From Owenia fusiformis (lineage: Eukaryota; Annelida; Polychaeta; Sabellida; Oweniidae), in NCBI GenBank assembly GCA_903813345.2, contig CAIIXF020000818.1, positions 1-50,000 on the forward strand: 50,000 nucleotides of DNA. The letters are read 5' to 3'. The translations under genes were made by a program, and so were the position numbers. The notes beneath the pieces are model-generated. The model saw only the letters and a program-made list of their open reading frames with translations, made no database searches and was not told where the DNA came from. Shown here one piece after another: positions 33,116 to 42,724 of this stretch. Each line of letters opens with the position of its first letter. Positions within the stretch are counted from its first letter, which is position 1.

Positions 33116-33947
33116 GTTATGGTGGTAATGCATATTGCAATGTTATGCCTATGTTTATTTAGTAACCAGTTATCTGGTTGTGTCACACACTCTCCCAGGT
33201 GAAGGTATTGTTACAGAATTACTTGTGTGTATTTAAAGTGAGTTCCATGCACATGAGCTAATTAATGTAAAGTTATAACATAAGAGTCTTAGTAGACAAG
33301 TTACATGTTTCAGTATTAAATGTGATATTAAATGCTGTATATTATGTGACCATGAAGCAAGGATATTAGTTCAGTAGTTACTTTAGATTCATCTTTGTGA
33401 GTGTTGTTTGAATGCATGTACTCATTGCTATTTAGTAACAATGTACTACTATTATTCAGGATATTATTCAGGTACATGGATAATATGTCTATCATTCAAG
33501 TAAATAACACTGTACCATTCAGTGTATATTATTCAGGTATATTATGCATATATCATTCAGGTATCACAACATCAAAGGTATTTTTCATATATGTTTTCCA
33601 CTATGTGTGGCTTTGTTTGCACACTTTGTGTGCCTCACTGTATTGCCATTTTGTTCAGTTGTTAATAAACCTTTAATCTTTTAGTTATATATTTAATTTA
33701 ACTCATCTGTTTTGTCAGTTAAAGTGTATGTTTTATGTCGCAGCGCGACATATTCCGTCCCTTTGTCATTTTATAAGTCATGTCTGAGGACCCTTGAGAG
33801 TATTAACAGGCACAACACGAACCCGGGATTTTAATGCTAACGATTCTTTCACCTCACTTAGCCCTTCCCCTTATTCACGCTACCACTTCTGTTTGCTCTG
33901 CACCGCCGTGCGGAGAGAGGGGCGGTGAGGGTCATTACAGCAGTTCT

Positions 33948-34173
33948 AATACAATAATTTATATTGGCTGTTGTACATGTATTCTTTGAACGCAATCACT
34001 CTATGGATAACGTTTTCAAAATCATTATAAACGGATTACTTTATCTCAAAGACAATTTCTATAAACTGGATTTTACAGAACTCCCCTTATTTCTTAAAAA
34101 TGGACTAATCCAGTTGATTCGCCTGGAGCCGCCATATTGTTTTTATACGGGATGCTTATCGGAACCCTTTAAA
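33948..34173. repeat. Dispersed repeat, copy B
   Basis: It is nearly identical to 12044-12275. It begins nine bases after the right LTR end. Its open frame (33964-34254) reads past the place where copy A has a stop. Function unknown. Confidence 0.75.
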
Positions 34174-34645
34174 AGTTATTATCCCATCAAACGAAGTTCA
34201 GAAGGATATAGGGAACGCCTCCATCCGTCCGACTGTTCGCCGTCCAGGCAATAACTCAAATACCATTGGCCCAAAGTTCTGCTCGATTCAAAGTGGCTGC
34301 TCATTTAAAAATGGTGGCCATTTTAATGCCGATTTTACAGTAATTTAGGTGTAAAACTGTAATAGCAATATGTTTTAAATGTAAAACAATTATATAGGAC
34401 ATCACTTAAGCTAGAAATGTAGATATTTAAGAAGCACATGGCAGCCATCTTGAAAAATGGCGGCCTTTACACGTTATTTTACGATTTTTGCTGTAACTCG
34501 AAAAGTAGTGGAGTGATTTTGTTCATATTTGGTATATGAATACTGCTGTTGTCTAGTTTAAAAGAGATTTTTGAAAAAGGAAGCAATTTGTCATTTCACT
34601 CATATAACTTAGAAACATGTTGTTAAAGCCTTTACTGTTCTTTAG

Positions 34646-34793
34646 GTTGGTATATTGAATGCTGTGGACAGTGTGAATTACATGGATGGTTATACACATA
34701 CAGCAGATGGTATTGCAGCAGCACACAGACAGATGTTCCTTACTAGGTTTGGAGACAGGCCTGATGCAAGAAATGTTGCTGTTCTTTTAACAG
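34646..34793 (+). CDS. Exon: middle of a VWA domain (gene 2)
   Basis: The acceptor is GTTCTTTAG before 34646 and the donor is GTATGA after 34793. Phase 0 in and 1 out, 49 codons. The peptide VGILNAVDSVNYMDGYTHTA is followed by DGIAAAHRQMF and ARNVAVLLT. THTADGI supplies the metal-site Thr. LLT continues into DG of the next exon, completing the second metal-site loop. The N-terminal VWA exons with DxSxS were not found upstream; the LTR element and the phosphatase gene lie there. Confidence 0.85.
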
Positions 34794-35126
34794 GTATGAA
34801 AGAGGTTATATTTTCTCATACTTGTCAACTGTAAAGTTAGTATTCTGAAATATTTTCTTTCATTTAGGATAACTAAAATTTTTAATCATTGGATTGATAC
34901 ACTTCAAATTGGTTGAGTTAAATCCTAAATAATCATTTTCATGTCAACACCACAACTGGCGATTGGTGTCTATAACAAATGGCAGGTTGTGACATTTAGC
35001 ATGTTAATGCCTTCTTTATTTCTGGGGAAAGTTGTGTGCACTGTCCGTTCAAAGGTTAAGGAAAAAAAACAATTTATTATGACATGTACTTCTAGGACAG
35101 TCAGTACATGTCTTTTAAACTTACAG

Positions 35127-35339
35127 ATGGTTACCATAACATCAACCTGGCTAAAACATTGCCCTCTGCCCGAGAAGCTGAACAAGATGGCATCTACGTA
35201 GTCACAATAGGTGTCGCCATTCCTAACAAACGTGAAATGACTGAGATCGCATCATTGCGCGATGAGGGCTCATTCTATGTGGACATATTCCGAGATGCCC
35301 CAAACACAGTGAAGCGAGTTAAAAAACTGATCTTTGAAG
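35127..35339 (+). CDS. Exon: C-terminal part of the VWA domain (gene 2)
   Basis: The acceptor is AACTTACAG before 35127 and the donor is GTGAGA after 35339. The exon is 213 nt, phase 1-1. It encodes DGYHNINLAKTLPSAREAEQ, then DGIYVVTIGVAIPNKREM, IASLRDEGSFYVDIF and VKRVKKLIFE. This is the typical VWA strand-helix ending (VVTIGV..., SLRDEGSFY). Its phase-1 exit leads either to the EGF exon at 36405 or to one of ten decoy acceptors. Confidence 0.88.
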
Positions 35340-35644
35340 GTGAGAATTAAGAAGTTACTGTTTCAAAATATATAATTAATTGCATCAGTAAATACAAGTG
35401 AGCCTTGTGCCACTTGCGGCAAACTGGCAAAATTCACAATAAATGGAAAGAAGATCATGGATCAGCAATATATCCTTAAATTTTATTTACTAGTATACTA
35501 CTGCTATTATATTTTGATTATATGAACTAGGAAAGGTGTTACATTTTATTGACTAAGAATATTTCATAGCATGATAGAAGATACAAATATTCCTTGAAAT
35601 AGTCAATAGATGTGAACTATTTCAATAGACATTTGAATATATAG

Positions 35645-36384
35645 CATGTCTTTCTGTTTTCTAGATGAGGACCAATGTAAATGGAATCCTCACATGTTTT
35701 AATAAGCATATCATACAGCATGTCTTTCTGTTTTCTAGATGAGGGCCAATGTAAAGGGAATCCTTACATGTTTTAATAAGCATATCATACAGCATGTCTT
35801 TCTGTTTTCTAGATGAGGCCCAATGTAAAGGGAATCCTTACATGTTTTAATAAGCATATCATACAGCATGTCTTTCTGTTTTCTAGATGAGGCCCAATGT
35901 AAAGGGAATCCTTACATGTTTTAATAAGCATATCATACAGCATGTCTTTCTGTTTTCTAGATGAGGCCCAATGTAAAGGGAATCCTTACATGTTTTAATA
36001 AGCATATCATACAGCATGTCTTTCTGTTTTCTAGATGAGGGCCAATGTAAAGGGAATCCTTACATGTTTTAATAAGCATATCATACAGCATGTCTTTGTA
36101 TTTCATAGATGAGAACCAATGTGAAGGGAATCCTTACATGTTTTAATAAGCATATCATACAGCATGTCTTTCTGTTTTCTAGATGAGGGCCAATGTAAAG
36201 GGAATCCTTACATGTTTTAATAAGCATATCATACAGCATGTCCTTGTATTTCATAGATGAGAACCAATGTGAAGGGAATCCTTACATGTTTTAATAAGCA
36301 TATCATACAGCATGTCTTTCTGTTTTCTAGATGAGGGCCAATGTAAAGGGAATCCTTACATGTTTTAATAAGCATATCATACAG
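35645..36384 (+). repeat. Ten 74-bp tandem units, each with a copied 3' splice site and exon start
   Basis: Units start CATGTCTTTCTG at 35645 and every 74 bases after (35719, 35793, ... 36311); an eleventh start at 36385 runs into the real exon at 36405. Each unit holds a pyrimidine tract, CTAG or ATAG, then ATGAGG(G/A/C)CCAATG and GGAATCCTTACATG. In the gene's phase it reads DE(G/A/D/N)QC, then GNPYMF and TAA. Two unit types differ in the tract: TTTCTGTTTTCTAG in most units, TTTGTATTTCATAG in units 7 and 9 and before the real exon. Several units are identical. Confidence 0.95.
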
Positions 36385-36404
36385 CATGTCTTTGTATTTC
36401 ATAG

Positions 36405-36518
36405 ATGAGGACCAATGTAAGGGAAATCCTTGTAAGAATGGAGGTGAATGTGAGGATGGTATCAAACAGTTCAAATGTACATGTCCAGCTGGCTACTCTG
36501 GAAAGACATGCGAGAGAT
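36405..36518 (+). CDS. Exon: EGF domain following the decoy array (gene 2)
   Basis: The acceptor is GTATTTCATAG before 36405 and the donor is GTAAGT after 36518. The exon is 114 nt, phase 1-1. The peptide DEDQCKGNPCKNGGECED is followed by FKCTCPAGYSGKTCER. It is a complete six-cysteine EGF. The first ten codons are the source or relative of the repeat unit. In the repeats the second cysteine is replaced by Tyr and the frame stops three codons later. Confidence 0.9.
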
Positions 36519-36877
36519 GTAAGTAAAGCACCCCCCCTTATCCTATTCCCCTACAGCATAGCATATATGAATTAAATGTTGTTCCTATGTTGAACCAGAA
36601 AACATATGCTGAGGACACATTCTCAACCAAAACCACATAAAGCACATAATGTATCATTTTGAAATATACAACTGAAAGGTGGTCTTAATATAAGATGAAT
36701 AAGGATTCGCTTCAAAATATTGGCCTCTCCGAAAACATGATTCTGAGAATAATTTTACCTCCTCCCATATTATGTCATTACATTATTGTATAAAGTCATC
36801 CTGATTATATACCTGGATTGTATGTTGAACCATAGAGTATAGCAATTTGTACAGAATATCTTTGATTTATGCTTCAG

Positions 36878-37010
36878 CTTGCGAATCAAAGTCTGATGTC
36901 GTCTTTGTGGTGGATGCCTCTAATCGAGTTGGCAGGGACACGTTCAGATTGGTCAAGGAATTTATTACGCAGATAGTAGAAGAGTTTGAATTTACGTCAG
37001 GAAATACAAG
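36878..37010 (+). CDS. Exon: N-terminal part of another VWA domain (gene 2)
   Basis: The acceptor is TGCTTCAG before 36878 and the donor is GTAAAT at 37011. Phase 1 in and 2 out, 43 full codons. The peptide CESKSDVVFVVDASNRVGRD is followed by TFRLVKEFITQIVEEFEF. The usual DxSxS metal motif reads D-A-S-N-R, so the last Ser is Arg and metal binding is probably lost. A next exon entering in phase 2 was not found before the right edge. Confidence 0.85.
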
Positions 37011-37951
37011 GTAAATATCTAAAACCTGACCCTATGGAGGAATTTGTTTGAAACCTGTGTAAAACTAATATCAGTGATCTCCCCAGGATTGTAGTGTTGC
37101 ACCCACTTGAGATTTAATCATAGGCTTACACCTACCTGAGAATCCATTTTCACCCACATGAAAATGAGAAAAACCATGAAAATAAGCATATTTTGACCGA
37201 ATTGGTCTAAATTGAGAAATTAAGAATTTTGCACTCACTTGAGATAAAATCCTGGGGAGAACACTGAATGTGTATTATGAATGTTGTGGCTTGCTTGATG
37301 TGTTGACCGACATTAAGTCATGTTCACATTTTAAGCTGCCTGCTTTCAGAGATGTAACATTCACAGGTTTTAAACAGGAGTATGTCCTGCTAAATATGAT
37401 GGCCATGTTTGATTTCAAAAACATTAATTAATTCTGGTAGTCTAAATCGCGAAATTACAATTTTAATTCTTTTTTTTTTAAATAATTGTGTTTTTTGACT
37501 ACTTTAATAGTACCATAATAACCTAAGATGTACATTAATACAGCAAAAGTCATCTTGCCTTTAGATTAACAATAAATATTGACTTTTTAAAACTATGATA
37601 ATTATTAATTACATAAGATGTGTTTACAACACAGCTAAAGTCATCTCGCCTTCAGATTAATTATACTAACCTTAACATTCACATTTAAAAATTGCATGTT
37701 CTTAAAACATTTATATTCATGTAATGTAATTTTTATTTCTTGAACTTTCATACAGTAATATTTATGCGTGATAATATATCACCATTTAAGCTTGCCTCAA
37801 GATAAGTACATTGCACCATTTAACGACGTCCTGGGGTTATTTTTATACCCAGACATGGGTATACTCCTGTAATAAATACAAACAGCACTAAGCAGATTGA
37901 GGCATCATGATCTGTAAATATTCATACACTGTATATGTTTATAGATATGTA

Positions 37952-38264
37952 CAGGGTGGTCCAAAAAAGTGAACCCTTGCAACAAGCTATATCTCAGTTA
38001 TTAAACACATCAATGGGCTAATATTATATAATGGGCAGTAGTCATCCAGAACCATGGGGCATGGATTGAGGACATCATCCATAAATCCAGCATGTCTGTT
38101 GATGCCATGTAACTTCTGCTAGATTTAAGACTGGGTGACCTTTATAGTACCCACAAAAACTTTAGACCTTCCTCTAAAACATGTGAGAACATTAGCCTAT
38201 AATGCCAGTAGTACTTGAGATATAGCTTATTGCAAGGGTTGACCTTTTTTGACCACCCACCCTG
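37952..38264. mobile_element. 313-bp MITE with CAGGGTGGTC ends
   Basis: The ends CAGGGTGGTCCAAAAAAGTG and CCACCCACCCTG are flanked by TA. Inverted homology includes CCTTGCAACAAGCTATATCT and its complement near 38217-38236. It is too short to code. Likely mobilised by a mariner-type transposase. Confidence 0.8.
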
Positions 38265-38349
38265 TATATGTATATGTGTGACTAAATACTGTAATTAGAC
38301 AATACCTAATGTGTGATATATGTGTTCACGTATTATTCAGTACAACTGT

Positions 38350-38631
38350 TCACAGCTTAAATTGGATGAGGCTGTCCTTTTGGACTGACATTGATTTAAA
38401 AGTTTTAGTCTGAGTTAATGATTTACCCCAATGGTCACATAGCATTTGCCATAATTTCTTTCCATCAAATTCATGTTGAAACTTGTAGAGACAGTCTTCA
38501 AACCATTCTATATTGACATCCTTTCTTTGCATCAGTCCCATTTTGCGGCCAAATGAGCAATCAATAGAGTCCCCAATAGCGTCAAACCCTGCTGTTCCTT
38601 TTCCCCCTTCTGGTAAAAAGGCAGCATCAAT
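38350..38631 (-). CDS. Last exon of an unidentified minus-strand gene
   Basis: The minus-strand acceptor CCTCCTTAG is above 38631, and the TGA stop is at 38350-38352. The exon has 94 codons including the stop, phase 0. It encodes IDAAFLPEGGKGTAGFDAIG, then DSIDCSFGRKMGLMQRK, then a Trp/Phe/Cys-rich part with EWFEDCLYKFQHEFDGKKLW. The composition looks globular and coding. No family is recognised. It joins 38765-38898 in frame. Confidence 0.65.
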   Translation of the reverse strand: MDAAFLPEGGKGTAGFDAIGDSIDCSFGRKMGLMQRKDVNIEWFEDCLYKFQHEFDGKKLWQMLCDHWGKSLTQTKTFKSMSVQKDSLIQFKL

Positions 38632-38764
38632 CTAAGGAGGGAGGGGGTTTATTACGTAGATTGGATACATAGTTTTAGAGAGTTTTATAGAAAACAAAAT
38701 TCTGTGAAAATTAATATTGTTGTTTTTTGTGACTGGTATTTTGACTACTTTCAAATGTGCTTAC

Positions 38765-38898
38765 GTTCCCAACAGTCAGCTGGTCCATTACATCGATCCA
38801 TCCTCTGGTTACAGCAATTTCTTTAGTAGTAAAATTATTTCCATAAATTTCACTTGCTGAGTAACAAAATTTGTCCATAAACCAAAATTTTCGGAAGC
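38765..38898 (-). CDS. Penultimate exon of the same unidentified minus-strand gene
   Basis: The minus-strand acceptor TATTTAACAG is above 38898 and the donor GTAAGC below 38765. The exon is 134 nt, phase 1 in and 0 out. It encodes FRKFWFMDKFCYSASEIYGN, then NFTTKEIAVTRGWIDVMD and QLTVGN. An NFT sequon is present. Upstream exons were not recognised; the adjacent sequence is hairpin repeats. Confidence 0.65.
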
Positions 38899-38942
38899 CT
38901 GTTAAATACATGTATGGATTAATACAAATATATAGAGATTAT

Positions 38943-39075
38943 CCTATATGAGGTTCAGGATATTGGGATTATCCCGAGGCCAATATAATATATCTGCCCG
39001 AGGGCCGTAGGTCCCGAGGGTAGATATATTATATTGGCCAAGGGATAATCCAAATATCCTGAACCGGCTATAGGA
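38943..39075. repeat. Hairpin element with GAGGG...CCGTAGG loop
   Basis: Left arm CCTATATGAGGTTCAGGATA through CCAATATAATATATCTGCCC is mirrored by TAGATATATTATATTGGCC through TATCCTGAACCGGCTATAGG. The loop includes GAGGGCCGTAGGTCCCGAGG. Confidence 0.85.
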
Positions 39076-39344
39076 TGATCTGTTTATCCCATACCAATCA
39101 CATTGTCTAATTGGCCACAATTCAGAAACTTTGCAACCAACCGTGGAATTATTTTAAAATATTCATGTCCAGTTTTGTATTCTTTTCCGTAGCCGGATTT
39201 TCCTGTTCAAATCGTTGATTATTAATGGGGCATACTGCTCCTTCCCTTCTTTAAAGCATCAAACAGATAGCGATTGTCTGCGTTTTTCTCCATTGTTGTT
39301 TACAGTATGCGAACGTTACAAAAAAAGAACCAATACGGGAACAG

Positions 39345-39415
39345 CGATTATGACGTAGCGGGCAGATATACTATATCTGCCCGCTTGGAGCGGGACGTAA
39401 ACTATATATGCCCGC
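39345..39415. repeat. Short hairpin, GCGGGCAGATATA type
   Basis: GCGGGCAGATATACTATATC and its complement CTATATATGCCCGC flank CTTGGAGCGGGACG. It is a shortened relative of the neighbouring hairpin elements. Confidence 0.5.
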
Positions 39416-39484
39416 TGATGAAAATATAAGGTTTTACAAATCGGCTTTATGTACCTGTAACACGTCCAAGTATGGGATAAATAA

Positions 39485-39800
39485 GGGTTATGTACTGGGA
39501 GGTTTTGGATATTGGGCTTATCCAGAGGGAGATATGCATATCTACCTGAGGGACCGTAGGGACCGAAGGTAGATGTGTATATCTCACGAGGGATGAACCC
39601 AATATCCAAACCGACTGACATAACTGCTTTATCCTGTACCAAGTAGAGTTTTCAGTGAAATTACCAGAAGCGGGAAGATATGCACCGAAGCGGGAAGATA
39701 TGCACCGAAGCGGGAGATATGGCGGGAGATATGGAGGTTCTGGATATGGAAACCTCAAAATCAGGATACGGGATATATCTTACCAACTTATCTCCCTAAA
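39485..39800. repeat. Hairpin element plus small tandem repeats
   Basis: The hairpin at 39485-39630 has left arm GGTTATGTACTGGGAGGTTT then GGATATTGGGCTTATCC. The right arm ends GGATGAACCCAATATCCAAA. The loop is GAGGGACCGTAGGGACCGAA. Downstream, GAAGCGGGAAGATATGCACC is repeated in tandem around 39666-39710, and the segment ends in an inverted half-copy near 39770-39800. Confidence 0.8.
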
Positions 39801-39959
39801 ACTCTACTTGGCATAGGATAAATTGTGATATTTGAACTTTATTCGACCCCATGAGTGTTTAAGTATAGATACACAGTGATACATTTCTAAGGTGTGAGAT
39901 ATGTTGAATAAGGCGCAACTCTATCAATTTGCAAAAGTTTTTGCTATAAATTAAGCAAC

Positions 39960-40410
39960 TAGGGTCTACAAAACCTTTAATAAATTGTTGTAAGTGACAT
40001 TATCACAAAATTATTGTAATTGCTATTGTAAGTTTCTGTGCATTATATAAAAATAATCAAAAATAATTAAAATTTGAACACAGGGGAGGGGGAGTGAACA
40101 GAGGGGGGGGAGTGATGTGACATGTTACACATGTTACTTAACTTTATTTCCAATGACTCCAAATGTCCATATTTTTCACTCTTCACACTATCTCTTCACT
40201 CTTTTCACTCTTCACTGGATGTAACATCCAGTTGTTGCTGAGTTATTGAGTTTATCCCCCCCCCCCATTCACTCCCTCCCCCTCCATTCAATTATAATTT
40301 TTTTCAATTATTATTTTTTTCATCTAAGGCATAGAAACTTATTCTTAAAAACCAGCATTGACATTAATTTTGTGATAATAACATGACTTAAAAACTATAA
40401 TAGATCATTG
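39960..40410. repeat. Large imperfect foldback with G-rich/C-rich junctions
   Basis: Left arm 39980-40115 (TTATCACAAAATTATTGTAA ... GGGGAGGGGGAGTGAACAG) matches the complement of 40258-40400 (CATTCACTCCCTCCCCCTCC ... ATTTTGTGATAATAACATG). The centre repeats CACTCTTCAC. No genes are seen from 40410 to the LINE at 40828. Confidence 0.65.
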
Positions 40411-41251
40411 TTCCTTGATTTATCGGTTCAAAAAAATCCTTAAAAACATATTCTACCATACCGCGTGCCTATTATTTAGCAATTCAAATGTAAACTTTAT
40501 CTTAGAAAAATAAATCTGCTACTCCCCCCTCCATCCAATCGCAGGGCATGATAAACATATGCCACATTCTCTCTAACACAACGGGAAACACTATTTTGTA
40601 AGCACTACTAAGAAAGAATATGTTATGTGTTATCCATAAGTAATAATCACGACTAACTACTAATTCTCAGGAATAAAAAGTTCACACTATTGAGATATAT
40701 AGAGCTTATCCTCGGACAATAGTGAAGCGGTACAATCATGGGAGTGTTAATTAATTGGAATTCAAGTTTGATTTAAAATAACTCCTTTGGATCAAATATT
40801 TAAATTCAACTAGAATGTGGGGAGTGGAAATATATATATATCTTTTATTGACTCTCTGATGTCATAACAATGACATATTAGTCACTAAAAACTACAATCT
40901 ACAAAACTGACCTAAGACTAAACTAACTATTGAATACAAAAATAAAGTTGTTGTCAAATACAATTCTAATTACATCATCAAATGTAAAATACAGAATACA
41001 AGATAATTGTAAAATACAAATATAACTTGACAGAAATTTAAATATCAGTGTGATGCATCGTTGACCATCCTCCTAAGCAGGTGTCCAGAATCCGTACCTT
41101 CTTCTTCCCCCCTGCTATAACCAATTTGGAAGCGCCCGATTAAACTGAATCACGTGATCTAATTATGCGCAATGACTTATACATGATTTCTGTCGCAGTG
41201 TTGCGACAGCCAATCAGATTGCGAGTTCTTAATCGGGGAAATGCTAACTGC

Positions 41252-42724
41252 TTAGTGCAGGGGTAAAAAAGGAAGAATATATTCTGGATTTTGAAGCCCT
41301 GTGATCGGAGGATGATCGTTGACACAATCCAATTTTTTGAGTGAATGATAGATGAACTTTGCTAAATGTAAAATTACATAAGAATTTTTGTGAGACATTA
41401 GTTTTTTAAAAATAATGTCAGGACTGCCTACAAAATTAAATCGTGTAAGGGTGTCAAACAAAATTTTTCTTTCTGTAGTGTTTTTCTTACAAATCATGAT
41501 GAAGTGTTGTTCATCTTCTAAAATACCACAAATATTACATAAACGTTCATCTACAGGTTTTGGCTTTGGCTTTAAATGACGACCAAGTTCTATATGTAAC
41601 TTGTGAGAACTAAGCCTAAATCTACAAATTGCTTGCCTGTAGTTTTTATTTTGGATATTTAAATAACTCTCTCTTTCAAAGACATTTTTGAATTTAACAT
41701 AAGTTCTCAAGACAGGGTAATTTAATATATCTTTGTTCCATTGAGTTTTATAATTCTGATACAGTGTTTTTGTTATTGTCTTGATAAAAATATTGTCATC
41801 ATCAATCTTTTGAGTATCCCAATAAGATAATAAATCACACTTTTTTAAAATATCAATGACTTTGTTTGACCAAGTGCCTTTAAAACCAAATTGACTCATT
41901 TCACGGTCATATATATATGTTTTATGAAGAATGTTTCCTGGTGATAGGTGAAGTAAACGGAGCCAATATTTAATTAATTTGATTTCAAAACGTATTTTTT
42001 ACGGATAGCGTCCCAATTCTCCATAAATTGCTGGTGTTGCAGTTGATTTTTTAACACCTAACAGACATTTAAGAAAAGATAGGTGCATTGTCTCTATTGA
42101 CTTCAGATGTTTTTCATTGATCCACACCTCCGAGGCATAAGTTAAAATAGGTTCAACTAAGGAATCGAAAAGGTGCAATGCAACATTAACTGGAATGTCA
42201 TTAAATTTTTTATATTGCTGTTTAACTTTAAACAAAGCTTTCCTTGCTTGCTCTTTCAAGTAAAAAACATGCTGGTCAAAATTCTTTGTTTTACTGAATA
42301 CACATCCAAGATATTTGTACTGCTCAACATTTTCTATAGCACTATCATTGAATCTGAAAACCGCATCAACTTTTGAGTTAAAAATAATTGATTTTGTCTT
42401 CATTGTGTTAACTATGAGATGATATCTCTTACAAAAATCAAAAAGGCAATTGAGCAAAATTTGGGCACCATCTTTACTATTTGACATCAAGATAAGATCA
42501 TCAGCCCAAAGTAAATGGTTTAACATATTTCCATTAAATTGAATACCATTTTCTTTTGGTAAATTATCTTTTAAATCATCAAGGAAATGGTTGAATAAAT
42601 AGGTGCTAAGTACAGAGCCCTGCATTACTCCAACATCTGTTTCAAAAGTAGGGGTGATACCTTCTTTAAATTTTAGGCATGCTTTTGATTTTTCATACAT
42701 ACTAGATATAACCTTGAATATATT
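41252..42724 (-). pseudogene. LINE reverse transcriptase, C-terminal part, with in-frame stop
   Basis: Minus-strand frame from the insertion: FKVISSMYEKSKACLKF, then DVGVMQGSVLSTYLFNHF, the catalytic NHLLWADDLILMSNSKDG, and YLGCVFSKTKNFDQH. A single TAA at 41999-42001 interrupts the frame after ELGRYP; the same frame continues through KIRFEIKLIKYWLRLL to a C-terminal CNICGILEDEQHFIMIC zinc-knuckle-like motif. Only one stop suggests moderate age. Confidence 0.85.

Larger units (their letters stand above)
27643..33939 (+). mobile_element. Non-autonomous LTR retrotransposon (LARD-like)
   Basis: Two LTRs begin TGTGACAACCCCAACAATTT and end TTACA. Left LTR 27643-27874 (232 bp) is followed by a primer binding site at 27878-27895. 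The right LTR at 29563-33939 is preceded by a polypurine tract AAAAGGGGGAGTAG at 29549-29562. The 1.69 kb interior has no gag or pol frame, so it depends on other elements. The right LTR carries 4144 bp (29606-33749) that the left lacks. No matching target duplication is evident outside the LTRs. Confidence 0.8.
29563..33939 (+). repeat. Right LTR (long form, 4.4 kb)
   Basis: It starts TGTGACAACC and ends GGGTCATTACA. It contains a TATATAAG box near 29959, two CRE sites, an AATAAA at 33664-33669, a nested CAGGGTG element (30886-31938) and tandem repeats. These suit a U3-R-U5 layout, so the long form may be original and the left LTR deleted. Insertion into a short LTR is the alternative. A third, imperfect repeat of CAAAAGCACA/CAAAGGCACA phrases lies at 30417-30520. 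Confidence 0.7.

Noticed and set aside
35645-36384. Regular repeat array that might be read as CRISPR
   Set aside because: Units are contiguous with no unique spacers, and the genome is clearly eukaryotic. The repeat is a splice-site/exon-start duplication.
39316-39758. Two minus-strand open frames of about 105 codons
   Set aside because: They fall in the hairpin repeat cluster and their peptides mirror its palindromes and tandem repeats.
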